From assembly GCF_002262875.1 (NCBI RefSeq), contig NZ_NKYE01000001.1:1-64000 (forward strand): a stretch of 64,000 nt of DNA, written 5' to 3'. The position numbers and the translations under genes are program-made. The notes below the pieces were generated by a model. The model saw only the letters and a list, made by a program, of their open reading frames with translations. It was not told where the DNA came from and made no database searches. Of this stretch, positions 33,387 through 42,015 are shown in pieces. Origin of the DNA: Amycolatopsis antarctica (GTDB taxonomy: Bacteria > Actinomycetota > Actinomycetes > Mycobacteriales > Pseudonocardiaceae). The stretch's first letter is position 1. The number at the start of each line of letters is the position of its first letter.

Positions 33387-36300
33387 TCAGGCGCAGGGTG
33401 GGGCATAGGGCGTGCCTGGCAGGAAGTTCTCCCATTCCACCGGGGTGATCCCGGCGCCGGACGCGGTGCACAGCCAGCGGATCGTGTCCTCGGGATCGGT
33501 GCGCCACAACCGCACGCTGCCGTCCCGGCTGCCGCCTGCCAGCAGGCTGCCGTCCCCGCTGTAGGTGAGCGAAAGCGCCGCGTCGGCGGACGCGGTCATG
33601 GTGGCCGTGTGCGCGGGTTCGCGTGGGTCGGTCAGGTCCCACAGCCAGATGGTTCCGTCGACGCTGGCCGCCGCGAGCTCCCTGCGTCCGGGGTGGAAGG
33701 CGAGCTGGTGCAGGTCGGCGACCGGCCCGTTCAGCGATCCGTCGAGGAGTCGCGGCCCGTCCGAGGTGCCGAGGTCCCACAGGTACACGTTGTCGTCCGC
33801 GGCCGCCCCGACGGCCAGCACCGTGCCGTCGGAACTGAACGCGGTCGAGGTCGCCCCCTCCCCTGTCGGCAGTGTCGTGCGCAGACGGGCACGCGCCGGG
33901 TCGGCGACGTCGTACAGGTAGGCGTTGCCGTCGTCGCTGCCCGTCACGAGCAGGCTGCCGTCCGGGCTGAAGCGGACGTCGTTCAGTGCGCTGTCGGATT
34001 CGCGCATCGCGGCCAGCGGGGCCGGGCGCTTGGGATCGGCGACATCGAGGAGCGTGACGGTGCCGTCCTTCGTGGCCACCGCGAGGACGGTGCCGCCGCC
34101 GTGGAACTCCATCCAGGCCACCGTCGAATCGGCGACGCCGGTCTCCGCGAGCGGAACGGGCCGGGCGCTGTCGCTGACGTCCCACAGGCAGACAGCGCCG
34201 TCGCCGGTGCCGGCCGCGAGCAGCCTGTCGTCCGGGCTGATCGCGTTCGGACCGCTCAGCTTGCCCTGGTCTCCGGCCGGGACGAGCGGCGCGCCCACAG
34301 CTGCGGGCCGCTCGGGGTTCGAGGCATCGACGAGGTGGACCTGGTCAGCCTTGCCCCCCGGTCCGACGGCGAGCGTGTTCCGTGCGCCCGCGAAATCCAC
34401 CGCGAACACCGAGTCACCGAAGCCCTCGATGACCGGCCCCGGGACCGTCCACCGCCGCGTGACCCCGTCCTCGGCGAGGGTGAGGATCGTGTGGTCGTCG
34501 ACGTAGACGACCGTGGTGAGCACGCCCGCGTGCGGCAGAGTGCGGCGGACCTCGCGAGTCGCCACGTCCCATTCCCACAGCTTGCGGTCCGAACTCCCGC
34601 CGATGATCCGGTCACCCGACGGGCTGAAGTCGATGAAAGTGACCCAGCTCGCCGGTCCGGTGAGCGTGCCGAGGGGACGCGGATTCGCCGGATCGGCGAC
34701 GTCCCACAGATACACGGCATGGTCGCTGCTGGTCCCGGCGGCGACCAGGCTGCCGTCCGGCGACACCGCGACGGAGAAGACCTGGCCCTCCGGTCCGGTC
34801 AGGCTCGGCAGCGGTCGCGGCCCGGACGGACCGGCGAGCGTGAACCGGTGCACCGAGCGGTCCCGGCTGCCCGCCACCAGCGACAGCCCGTCCGGTGCGA
34901 ACGCGACGCTGGTGACCGCACCCTGGGGCCCGGACAGCACCGTGTTCCCGGAGGGATCGGCGAGATCGAAGAGATGGATCCTGGCGTCGGCACCACCGGC
35001 GGCGACGGTACGGCCGTCCGGAGCGATCGCTACCGAGGCAACGCTTCCGCGCGGCCCGGTCAGCGTCGCCAGCTCCACCGGAGCCGCCAGGTCGCCGATG
35101 TTCCACACCCGGACCATGCCGCTTTCACCGACCACGGCCAGCAGCGTCCCGTCCGGGCTGAGCGTGATCGCCGCGGGACGGCTGTCGACGGACAGCAGTG
35201 GTCCCGCTGCCACCTCCTGCCCCGTCCGCGCCAGGGCGACGGTGCCGTTGTCCGCACCGGTGGCCAGCACCTCGGCGTTCGCCGCCACCACGTGTGCGGG
35301 GCCGCCCGCGCCGAGATGCCTCGCAGCGATCGGATGCGCCGCCGAGTCGAGCAGCGCCGACCGGGCCTCCGCCGTGGGGGCGCTGCGGTAACCGATCGCC
35401 GCGAGTTGCGCGGCCAGGGCCGGATCGGAGTCGCGCAATCGCTCCGCCTTGACGGCCACGTCGCGGGAAAGGGCGAGCCGCCGGTCGTGTTCGGCCGCGT
35501 CCTGCGTGCGCCATGCGTAGAACATCGCGCCTGCCACGAGGACGACCATCACCATGGCGGCGCTGGTCAGTTGGTATCGGCGGCGGACGCGGCGGCGGGC
35601 ACCCGCCTCGGCCGCGTTCCGCTTGTCCACGCCGGCGTCGAGGAATTCCCGTTCGAGCGGGTTGAGTTCTTCCCGGTGCCGCTCGGCCCAGGTGAGAGCC
35701 GCGGCCAGGGTGCCGCCCTGGTACAGGTCGTCGGCGGTGTGCCCGTTGTCCCGCCAGGCGTGGGCGGCCAGCGTGAGCCGCCGGTGTACCTGCCTGCCCG
35801 CGCGGTCGTCGTCCAGCCAGTCGTACAGCCGTGGCCAGGCATGCAACAGGGCCTCGTGGCTGATCTGCACCGCGCCGTCGTCGGCGGTCAGCAGCCGGTG
35901 CGCGATGAAGGTGTCCAGGATGTCGTCGATCTCCTCGGCCTCGACGTCGGGCCGGTTGCCGACCAGTTCGTCGCGGTCGACACGGCGGCGGGTGTCGGCC
36001 GTCGCCTCGCCCGCGTGGACCAGCCGCAGCAGGACCTGCCGGGCCACCCGCCGCGCATGCGGACCGAGGCTTCCGTAGGCGTTCTCGGCGGTGTCGGCGA
36101 TGGCGTGCCGGATCCCGCCCACCGCACGGTAATCGTCGATCCCGAGTACCCGCTGCTCACGGGCGATCGCCGCGTCGAAGGCCACCTGCAGCGTGTGCGA
36201 CAGCAGCGGCAGGGTTCCCTGGTCGTGTGCGGCGTCGGCTTCGTCGAACGGGGTCGGCGCCACCTCGCGCACCAGCAGTTCGACGAGTCCGCCGTCCACC

Positions 36301-37265
36301 TCCATCTCCTGCGTGCGCGCGGGCTCGGCGATCGCCGCCCGCAGCTCCGGTCCGGTCATCTGGCCCACCACGACCTGTGCGTTCTGCAGGGCCGCAGACA
36401 GGTCCGGATACCGCAGCGCGTGCCCGTAGAAGTCGGCACGCAGCCCGAGCACGACGCCGCCTGCCCGCGACATCGACCGCACCGCCGCCAGGAAGGCGCG
36501 CCGCTCCGCGTCGTCCACCTCCGCTGCGAAGATCTCCTCCAACTGGTCGACCACCAGCAGCCACCGGCGGCCCGGTTCCAACTGGACGGCTTCCCACTGC
36601 CCGTCCTGCTCGGTGCGCAGGGTCGCCAGCACATCCGCGGGCTCGGCCCCGGCGGCGTCGGCGAGGCGCGCGGCCAGTTCCGTCAACGGCGATCTGCCCG
36701 GCACCACCACCACGGGCGACCAGGCGGGTTCGGTCAGCCGGGGCAGCAGTCCGGCGCGTAGCAACGACGACTTCCCCGCCCCGGACGGTCCCACGACCAC
36801 GACCGGCTCCCCATCGCCCGCACGTGCGGTGACCTGGTCGACGAGGCGTTCGGTCAGTGCGGACCGGCCGAAGAAGTGCGCGGCGTCGGCGGCACCGAAC
36901 GAACGAAGCCCCGGGTACGGGTTGTGGGTTCGCCTGCCGCCACGACGGGCACGTCCGCGGAGGCGTTCGACCGCCGCCGTCCAGGCCCGCAACCGGACGT
37001 CCTCGCGTACCCCGAGCTCGCCCAGCAGCGACCGGAACTCGCGTCCGACACCCTGCTGCGGCAGGTGCCTGCCCTTGAAGTAGCCGTTGAGCGTGCTGCG
37101 GCTCAGACCGTGGCCCCCGCCGTCGGCGGTGGCGGTCGCAAGCTGGCTCAGGGACCGGCCGGATCGTTCCTTCAACCGCGTCAACGCCGCGCCGAAGGCC
37201 GAGATCGACTCGATCTCGGCCGGGTCGATCTCGTGTTCCCCCACCAGGGACACTCCCCTCAGCAT
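33387..37265 (-). CDS. HTH-nSTAND1 NTPase-TM-WD40 repeat protein
   Basis: About 1,292 residues. In order: an XRE-like helix-turn-helix (FGAALTRLKERSGRSLSQLA), the NPYPGLRSF lead-in, an nSTAND P-loop NTPase with Walker A GPSGAGKSS and Walker B WLLVVDQLEE, helical winged domains, one transmembrane helix (TSAAMVMVVLVAGAMFYAW), and about 14 WD40-like blades (SPDGTLLAVVGESG, YLWDVAD and similar) ending in WENFLPGTPYAPPCA. ATG 37265 is used; GTG 37253 or 37244 are alternatives. Such proteins are predicted signalling or conflict NTPases; the ligand is unknown. Confidence 0.9.
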   Translation of the reverse strand: MLRGVSLVGEHEIDPAEIESISAFGAALTRLKERSGRSLSQLATATADGGGHGLSRSTLNGYFKGRHLPQQGVGREFRSLLGELGVREDVRLRAWTAAVERLRGRARRGGRRTHNPYPGLRSFGAADAAHFFGRSALTERLVDQVTARAGDGEPVVVVGPSGAGKSSLLRAGLLPRLTEPAWSPVVVVPGRSPLTELAARLADAAGAEPADVLATLRTEQDGQWEAVQLEPGRRWLLVVDQLEEIFAAEVDDAERRAFLAAVRSMSRAGGVVLGLRADFYGHALRYPDLSAALQNAQVVVGQMTGPELRAAIAEPARTQEMEVDGGLVELLVREVAPTPFDEADAAHDQGTLPLLSHTLQVAFDAAIAREQRVLGIDDYRAVGGIRHAIADTAENAYGSLGPHARRVARQVLLRLVHAGEATADTRRRVDRDELVGNRPDVEAEEIDDILDTFIAHRLLTADDGAVQISHEALLHAWPRLYDWLDDDRAGRQVHRRLTLAAHAWRDNGHTADDLYQGGTLAAALTWAERHREELNPLEREFLDAGVDKRNAAEAGARRRVRRRYQLTSAAMVMVVLVAGAMFYAWRTQDAAEHDRRLALSRDVAVKAERLRDSDPALAAQLAAIGYRSAPTAEARSALLDSAAHPIAARHLGAGGPAHVVAANAEVLATGADNGTVALARTGQEVAAGPLLSVDSRPAAITLSPDGTLLAVVGESGMVRVWNIGDLAAPVELATLTGPRGSVASVAIAPDGRTVAAGGADARIHLFDLADPSGNTVLSGPQGAVTSVAFAPDGLSLVAGSRDRSVHRFTLAGPSGPRPLPSLTGPEGQVFSVAVSPDGSLVAAGTSSDHAVYLWDVADPANPRPLGTLTGPASWVTFIDFSPSGDRIIGGSSDRKLWEWDVATREVRRTLPHAGVLTTVVYVDDHTILTLAEDGVTRRWTVPGPVIEGFGDSVFAVDFAGARNTLAVGPGGKADQVHLVDASNPERPAAVGAPLVPAGDQGKLSGPNAISPDDRLLAAGTGDGAVCLWDVSDSARPVPLAETGVADSTVAWMEFHGGGTVLAVATKDGTVTLLDVADPKRPAPLAAMRESDSALNDVRFSPDGSLLVTGSDDGNAYLYDVADPARARLRTTLPTGEGATSTAFSSDGTVLAVGAAADDNVYLWDLGTSDGPRLLDGSLNGPVADLHQLAFHPGRRELAAASVDGTIWLWDLTDPREPAHTATMTASADAALSLTYSGDGSLLAGGSRDGSVRLWRTDPEDTIRWLCTASGAGITPVEWENFLPGTPYAPPCA

Positions 37266-37880
37266 CACCAGGCGGATCCCGGGTAACCGAACGAGATCGC
37301 GCAGTGACCACACCTTAGGGGGCCGGTCGCGCGGAAGGCGGCCGAACGCCCGGATCGCCTGCCCCGGACTCGCCCCGCGCCCGATACCCGCACGTCCTCG
37401 TCCCACGCCTGACCAGGTGTGCGAGTTCGTACGAATCACCGCGGAACCGGCGTTCGGGCTTGTGCCGCGGACGACTCCACGCCGAAGATCAGCCTGCTCC
37501 GCGGCACCGGAGGCATCGAGCAGATCCGAGGGGGATGGGTGGCCCGGGATCGCGATCGGGGGGTGCGTGCGCGGTGGCCGCTGCGACGGTCACCGCCGCT
37601 CCCCGGCGCGCGCGTCCGGCGGCCGGCAGGCCGGTCCGGCGCGGCAGGAGAGCGTCATCGAGGAGGGGGGCCTTGGTGAACGAGCCGCCGGGCAGGGGGA
37701 AGGACATCGGGTCTGCCGTCCCGGGCTCGCCGTTCCGGGTCGCCCCCGTGTGCAGGGTTCACCACCCGGCGACGGCACCGGAGTCCCCGGGCGACCTAAC
37801 CGCGAACCGAGCGCGCCGATCCCATTTCCGGTGCCCGCGGAATTTCAACCAGTACATTCATCATTGAAAAGGATGCGTCC
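37266..37880. other. 600-bp intergenic region upstream of the nSTAND gene
   Basis: No gene supported. Frames on both strands are Arg/Pro-rich and shadow-like. It should hold the divergent promoters of the nSTAND gene and the small membrane-protein gene at 37881, which has AAAAGGA upstream. Confidence 0.4.
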
Positions 37881-38213
37881 ATGCCGACCCATAAGAAGCT
37901 GTACTTCGCCGCCCTCGCTCTGGTGGTGCTGGGGGTGGTCTCGATACTGCTGCAGCCAAGTGGCCCCGATACCGAGTGTGCGCCTCCTGGTGGGCCGACG
38001 TCCGGGTACTTCGACCAGGAAAAGGGGTGCGCGGTGACGATGGAAAGCATGGACGAGGTCGGCGACTACTATTCCTCGCCGAAACTGTTCAGAATCGCCG
38101 GCGTCTTCCTTGTCGTCGTCGGCATCGGCACCGGAATCGGCGGCGTGGTCGCCATGGGCAAGTCCCGCCGAAAGAACGCGACGCACACCGATGGAACCCC
38201 GATGCGTACATAG
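37881..38213 (+). CDS. Small two-TM membrane protein
   Basis: A 110-residue protein with AAAAGGA before ATG 37881. The first helix (LYFAALALVVLGVVSILLQP) is followed by an extracytoplasmic loop with two cysteines (TECAPPGGPTSG, EKGCAVTM). The second helix (IAGVFLVVVGIGTGIGGVVA) precedes a basic cytoplasmic tail. The paired cysteines could form a disulfide outside the membrane. No family is recognised. Confidence 0.72.
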   Translation: MPTHKKLYFAALALVVLGVVSILLQPSGPDTECAPPGGPTSGYFDQEKGCAVTMESMDEVGDYYSSPKLFRIAGVFLVVVGIGTGIGGVVAMGKSRRKNATHTDGTPMRT

Positions 38214-38266
38214 GGGTTACGTCGTCCGGTGCCGCGCTCCGGCCGAGTGCTCCTCGGCCGGGGCGG

Positions 38267-38509
38267 TCACCGTCTGCCGGAGGGTGTCGTGCCGGCGTAG
38301 TAGTCCCTGTCCTTCCCTGTCCTTTCCCTCCCGTGGCCGGTTCCCGCTTCGTGGCCGGGTAGCTCCAGATCGGCCGCGCTTGACCGGAGCCGGTCGCGGG
38401 ACGCGAGACATCGGCGAACCTCGACGTGCCGGGGCGGAGACCAGTGCAGGTTCACCGGCTCCCGGGCGTGCAGGCAGCGGGCGCAGCCCTCCACCAGCTT
38501 CGCGGACAA
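38267..38509 (-). CDS. Possible small Cys-containing protein
   Basis: An 80-residue frame with a TTG start. It reads LVEGCARCLHAREPVNLHWS and PPRHVEVRRCLASRDRLRSS, which looks like genuine protein with a CxxC pair. Coding-like sequence extends upstream in frame (RYPESEELDAAL) to the tRNA terminator without an ATG or GTG. The true start is therefore unclear, and the gene may be a remnant. No family is recognised. Confidence 0.4.
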   Translation of the reverse strand: MSAKLVEGCARCLHAREPVNLHWSPPRHVEVRRCLASRDRLRSSAADLELPGHEAGTGHGRERTGKDRDYYAGTTPSGRR

Positions 38510-38554
38510 CGCGGCGTCGAGTTCCTCGGACTCCGGGTACCTCCCCCGAACGCG

Positions 38555-38588
38555 AAACAGCCCCCGCCGAAATCGGTGGGGGCTGTTT
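38555..38588 (-). terminator. Terminator of the tRNA-Glu/Asp/Phe cluster
   Basis: A long stem (AAACAGCCCCCRCCGA with its complement) lies just downstream of tRNA-Phe in the minus direction and is followed by T residues. It is a good intrinsic terminator for the tRNA operon. Confidence 0.75.
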
Positions 38589-38604
38589 TAGCTGCTCTGA
38601 GCGG

Positions 38605-38678
38605 TGGCCAGGGCCGGGGTCGAACCGGCGACCTTCCGCTTTTCAGGCGGACGCTCGTACCAACTGAGCTACCTGGCC
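38605..38678 (-). tRNA. tRNA-Phe (anticodon GAA)
   Basis: A 74-nt cloverleaf on the minus strand: acceptor GGCCAGG/CCTGGCC, D-arm AGCTCAGTTGGTACGAGC, anticodon loop TGAAAAG giving GAA, and T-loop GGTTCGACCCC. Discriminator A. It is the last gene of a three-tRNA cluster. Confidence 0.97.
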
Positions 38679-38706
38679 GAAGACGCCGGCGAACCGAACG
38701 ATCTTG

Positions 38707-38780
38707 CGACCCTGACGGGACTCGAACCCGCGACCTTCGCCGTGACAGGGCGACGCGCTAACCAACTGCGCCACAGGGCC
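38707..38780 (-). tRNA. tRNA-Asp (anticodon GTC)
   Basis: A 74-nt cloverleaf on the minus strand: acceptor GGCCCTG/CAGGGTC, D-arm GGCGCAGTTGGTTAGCGC, anticodon loop CTGTCAC giving GTC, and T-loop GGGTTCGAGTCCC. Discriminator G. It is the middle gene of the cluster. Confidence 0.97.
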
Positions 38781-38800
38781 TTACATACTGCTTTACTGCG

Positions 38801-38873
38801 TACTCCCAACGGGATTCGAACCCGCGTTGCCGCCTTGAAAGGGCGGAGTCCTAGGCCGCTGGACGATGGGAGC
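38801..38873 (-). tRNA. tRNA-Glu (anticodon TTC)
   Basis: A 73-nt cloverleaf on the minus strand: acceptor GCTCCCA/TGGGAGT, anticodon loop CTTTCAA giving TTC, and T-loop GGGTTCGAATCCC. The first acceptor pair is G-T. It is the first gene of the Glu-Asp-Phe cluster. Confidence 0.95.
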
Positions 38874-39024
38874 CCGGTCAGTTCGGCGAACCGACCCAAC
38901 CGCGCTCTCAGGTCAACTCCTGGGAGCGAAGATAAGCATAGGGTACCGGATCAACCCCCTGCGCAACGGGGGGTCCCCAATGCGCGACGACGGCGTGAGC
39001 AGGCAAAACCGTTAGCCTGACCGA

Positions 39025-39912
39025 ATGTTCGAGGGATTCACGCTGGAGCGTGCCGAGGTCGGGGAGGTCGAGCTCCGGGTCCGCCACGGGGGCTCCGGTC
39101 CGCCCGTACTGCTTCTGCACGGCCATCCCCGGACGCACACCACCTGGCACCGCGTAGCACCGCTGCTGGCGAGCGACTTCACCGTCGTCTGCCCGGATCT
39201 GCGCGGATATGGGAAATCGGCCAAGCCGCCGACGACGCCGGATCACTCGCCTTACAGCAAACGGGTGATGGCCGAGGACTGCGTTCGGCTGATGGCGCGG
39301 CTGGGTCACGAACGTTTCGCCGTGGTCGGCCACGACCGCGGCGGTTACGTGGCCACCCGCCTCGCGCTCGACCGGCCCGAACTGGTCACCGGATTGGCCG
39401 TGCTCGACGACGTGCCGATCGGCGAGGCGCTGGCGCGGTGCGACGCGAAGTTCGCCCGGGAATGGTTCCACTGGTTCTTCTTCGCCCAGCCGGACAAACC
39501 GGAGCGAGCGATCGGCGCCGACCCGGACGCCTGGTACGGGGTGGGCGAACGGAACACGGAGTCGGCGCTGGGTGCGGAGAACTTCGCCGACTTCCGCCGG
39601 GCGATCCACGATCCGGCGACCGTGCGGGCGATGCTGGAGGACTACCGCGCCGGGCTCGGTATCGATCGCGAGCACGACGACGCGGACCGGGCGGCGGGCC
39701 GGAGGATCGCCTGCCCGACGATGGTCCTGTGGGCCTCCGGTGACGACCTCGGCGAGATCTACGGCGACGTACTGGGCGTCTGGCGGTCCTGGGCCGACGA
39801 TCTGTGCGGCGGTCCGATCGACTCGGGCCACCACATCGCCGAGGACGCTCCCGGCGAACTCGCCGCGAGACTGCGTACGTTCCTGTCCGGCGAGCCGGCG
39901 TCGCCGGCCTGA
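39025..39912 (+). CDS. Alpha/beta hydrolase, fluoroacetate/haloacetate-dehalogenase-like
   Basis: A 295-residue alpha/beta-hydrolase. LLHGHPRTHTTWH is the oxyanion region, VVGHDRGGYVATR carries the Asp nucleophile plus the Arg pair of haloacetate dehalogenases, and REWFHWFFFAQP provides the His-Trp pair that cradles halide in that subfamily. The base is the His in DSGHHIAEDAP. These match fluoroacetate dehalogenase active-site residues, although many such homologues act on other haloacids. It is a single gene downstream of the tRNA cluster. Confidence 0.87.
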   Translation: MFEGFTLERAEVGEVELRVRHGGSGPPVLLLHGHPRTHTTWHRVAPLLASDFTVVCPDLRGYGKSAKPPTTPDHSPYSKRVMAEDCVRLMARLGHERFAVVGHDRGGYVATRLALDRPELVTGLAVLDDVPIGEALARCDAKFAREWFHWFFFAQPDKPERAIGADPDAWYGVGERNTESALGAENFADFRRAIHDPATVRAMLEDYRAGLGIDREHDDADRAAGRRIACPTMVLWASGDDLGEIYGDVLGVWRSWADDLCGGPIDSGHHIAEDAPGELAARLRTFLSGEPASPA

Positions 39913-39947
39913 ACCGGACCCGTCCGCGCGGCTGGCGTGGGCCCGCT

Positions 39948-40184
39948 TCAGCGCTGGACCGGTGACTGCCCGTCGTCGTCCGGGGTCAGGCCGAGCATGT
40001 CGAGCAGGTCGGCGCAGTCCTGCGCGCCTGCCGCTCCGTGGGCGACCGCGAGCCTGGCGCGGCGGACCTGATCGTCGGAGATGCGTGAGGCATCGCCGCT
40101 GCTCGTCCGCTGGGACGGCACACCGTTGGATCCGGTGTCCTCGCAGCGAAGGAGGAACTCGCGTACTTCAACCGACCTGCTCAT
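39948..40184 (-). CDS. Small hypothetical protein
   Basis: A 78-residue protein with GGAGGAG directly before ATG 40184. It begins MSRSVEVREFLLRCEDTGSN and has a helical C-terminal part (DDQVRRARLAVAHGAAGAQD, CADLLDMLGL). The strong ribosome binding site argues it is real. The role is unknown. Confidence 0.65.
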   Translation of the reverse strand: MSRSVEVREFLLRCEDTGSNGVPSQRTSSGDASRISDDQVRRARLAVAHGAAGAQDCADLLDMLGLTPDDDGQSPVQR

Positions 40185-40694
40185 GGCTCCTCCGAACGTC
40201 CTCGGCAGCTTTGCGGAGACGCTAGTTAGTCGCCGGGGCCCTCCATAGCCCCCCGCAGGGTGAACCTGCAAGCACGCAGAGTCGCAACGGGAGGAAAATC
40301 GCCGACCTCGGGGAACGGGTGACCGGAAGGCGAACCTCCGGAAAACGAACAGGGTGTTTCCGGCGCTGTTTTTCGGTTCAGCCACTCCCGCGCACCGTTC
40401 GGTCGTGTAACAATCGTCGTGCTGACCCACCCCCGGTCAGCACCTGTGGAGATCCCCTCCGGCCCCCGCGTTCCTCCCCCTGGCGCGGGGGCCTCTCCAT
40501 GTCCGGGTCTCCATCCTCGGGTTCCCACGCGAGACACGGATCGCGACCCCGGGTTTGCACTCCGTGTTGCCACTGCGGCATGTGGGTGCGAGGTGATCAC
40601 TCCGGTGGCCCAGTCCGGCGGGCCATCGAATACGGATTGTGTGTTACGTGTCACAGTAGTATCGCGGCCGAAACCCAACCGTTATCGTGTCGGG
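40185..40694 (+). other. 500-bp region with hairpins and a Cys-rich frame
   Basis: It contains a GTGCTGACC/GGTCAGCAC hairpin (40419-40443) and a 10-bp GC-rich hairpin (40461-40493). A plus-strand frame from ATG 40499 reads VCTPCCHCGMWVRGDHSGGP then RRAIEYGLCVTCHSS, which looks like a zinc ribbon (two CxxC pairs). That frame has no stop before overlapping the next gene, so it is not annotated as a CDS. It could be a broken small zinc-ribbon gene. Confidence 0.4.
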
Positions 40695-41189
40695 GTGCCT
40701 CTTCCATCCTTAGGACGCCTGAGTACCCGGACCAACCTCAAGGCCGTCGCCTCCGGCAAGCATCGGAACGTCGCCGCTGCCAAGGTCGAGGACGAGCCGG
40801 TCGAGGACCACGAACTCACCAGCTACCTGGCAGCGCTCGCCCCCGACGCGGACCCGGAGAGCACCGGGAGCGGGCGGCGGTTCGGCGAGGCGCAGGTGTA
40901 CCAGCTCCGCCTCAGCCAGATCGCCGGCGAACAGCTCAAGGAGATCGCGGCCGAGCGGGACAGTTCGCCGCACGCGATCGCGCAGGAATGGATCCTCGAA
41001 CGCCTCTCCTGGGAAGGGCAGGCCGCGTCGGCGCAGGAGCAGCAGCGTCGCCAGGCGGCCCAGCGCCCGGCGTGGCCGACCGAGGCGCCCCCCGCCTCCC
41101 CCCGTGCGGTGCCGGCCGAGGAGAGCACCGACCAGCACTTCTTCGATCAGCGCTGGGATCGGCGTCCCGCGGCACACGGCCGCCGCTGA
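40695..41189 (+). CDS. Hypothetical protein with central helical DNA-binding-like segment
   Basis: A 164-residue soluble protein from GTG 40695. The middle (VYQLRLSQIAGEQLKEIAAE, then HAIAQEWILERLSWEGQ) resembles the ribbon-helix-helix pattern of small regulators and antitoxins. The N- and C-termini are Pro/Gln-rich and probably disordered. No toxin partner is adjacent. A very strong hairpin follows it, shared with the convergent cspA gene. The RHH assignment is an inference from pattern. Confidence 0.65.
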   Translation: MPLPSLGRLSTRTNLKAVASGKHRNVAAAKVEDEPVEDHELTSYLAALAPDADPESTGSGRRFGEAQVYQLRLSQIAGEQLKEIAAERDSSPHAIAQEWILERLSWEGQAASAQEQQRRQAAQRPAWPTEAPPASPRAVPAEESTDQHFFDQRWDRRPAAHGRR

Positions 41190-41191
41190 CC

Positions 41192-41247
41192 TTCAACACG
41201 AATCGAGCCCCGGCGGAAGAATCCGCCGGGGCTCGATTCGTGTTGAA
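41192..41247. terminator. Bidirectional terminator between convergent genes
   Basis: A perfect 26-bp inverted repeat (41192-41217 and 41222-41247) with a four-base loop lies 2 bp past the stop at 41189 and 40 bp before the cspA stop. It begins with TTCAACACGAATCGAGCC and is symmetrical, so it can serve both convergent genes. Confidence 0.85.
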
Positions 41248-41287
41248 AACTGTCAGTTCGTTCCGAAGGCTCGCGTAGCGGCGTGCC

Positions 41288-41491
41288 TTACAGAGCGCGA
41301 ACCTTCTGCGCCTGCGGGCCCTTCTGGCCCTGGCCGACCTCGAACTCGACTCGCTGGTTCTCCTCGAGGGTGCGGAAACCGCGGCCCTCGATCTCCGAGT
41401 AGTGAACGAACACGTCGCCTTCGCCGCCGTCCTGGGCAATGAAGCCGAAGCCCTTTTCGGCGTTGAACCACTTCACAGTGCCTTGCGCCAC
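41288..41491 (-). CDS. cspA: Cold shock protein (CspA family)
   Basis: A 67-residue CSD protein. It has the RNP1 motif KGFGFIA, the RNP2 motif DVFVHYS and the start [17 protein letters not shown]. It binds single-stranded RNA/DNA and acts as an RNA chaperone. It is one of two closely similar csp genes in the window (the other at 60527). The 500-bp upstream region is gene-free and may hold a long regulatory leader. Confidence 0.95.
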   Translation of the reverse strand: MAQGTVKWFNAEKGFGFIAQDGGEGDVFVHYSEIEGRGFRTLEENQRVEFEVGQGQKGPQAQKVRAL

Positions 41492-42015
41492 CGCTTTACT
41501 CCTCGTTGCAGATCCGCATCGGGGGTCGCCGAAGCTACCCCCGGGCCGTCCCGGGCGGTTCCAACGAGTCGAGCGAAGAGCGTGTCCGGCCCAGGGCTCG
41601 CGTCAGAAGTTCCGCGAGTGTGAAGCCACGAACACGCAAAACGACGGCCTGGACGAAGAGTACCGGGATCCCGCCGATTCTGAACCCCATGAATTTCCGG
41701 TTGGCCCCGACTGTAGTAATGCGGTGACACGCAGGGTGTATGCGAGGCCGGCGCGATCTTCACCCGGTTCGCGGTTGCCTGCTGATCTTGCCGTTCTCCG
41801 CCGCATGTCGTCGCCATCCGCCGACTACGGAACGCGTCGGTGAAGCGGCGCCGGGCGGTCGCGTTCCGGCCGTCCGGGACGCGGAATCCGCTCAGATCGG
41901 CGTCGGTGGCGCGACTCATCTTGATATGTGATGTTCATCACTTTAGATGCGGTAAACGTGCCTGCCCCGCCGTACGTCTTCCAGTGGCGACAGGAACTTT
42001 GACGGGGGTTACTCA
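41492..42015. other. 520-bp divergent intergenic region
   Basis: It lies between cspA and the L,D-transpeptidase gene. No gene is supported. It should contain both promoters and possibly a cold-shock leader. Confidence 0.4.

Noticed and set aside
32664..36761. Very long plus-strand open frame opposite the nSTAND gene
   Set aside because: Its product is an Arg/Gly/Pro-rich mirror of the minus-strand WD40 coding sequence, which has clear domains. This is a GC-rich antisense shadow.
40461..40493. GC-rich 10-bp hairpin as an intrinsic terminator
   Set aside because: No gene ends immediately upstream in either direction, and no T-run follows. Left as an unexplained hairpin.
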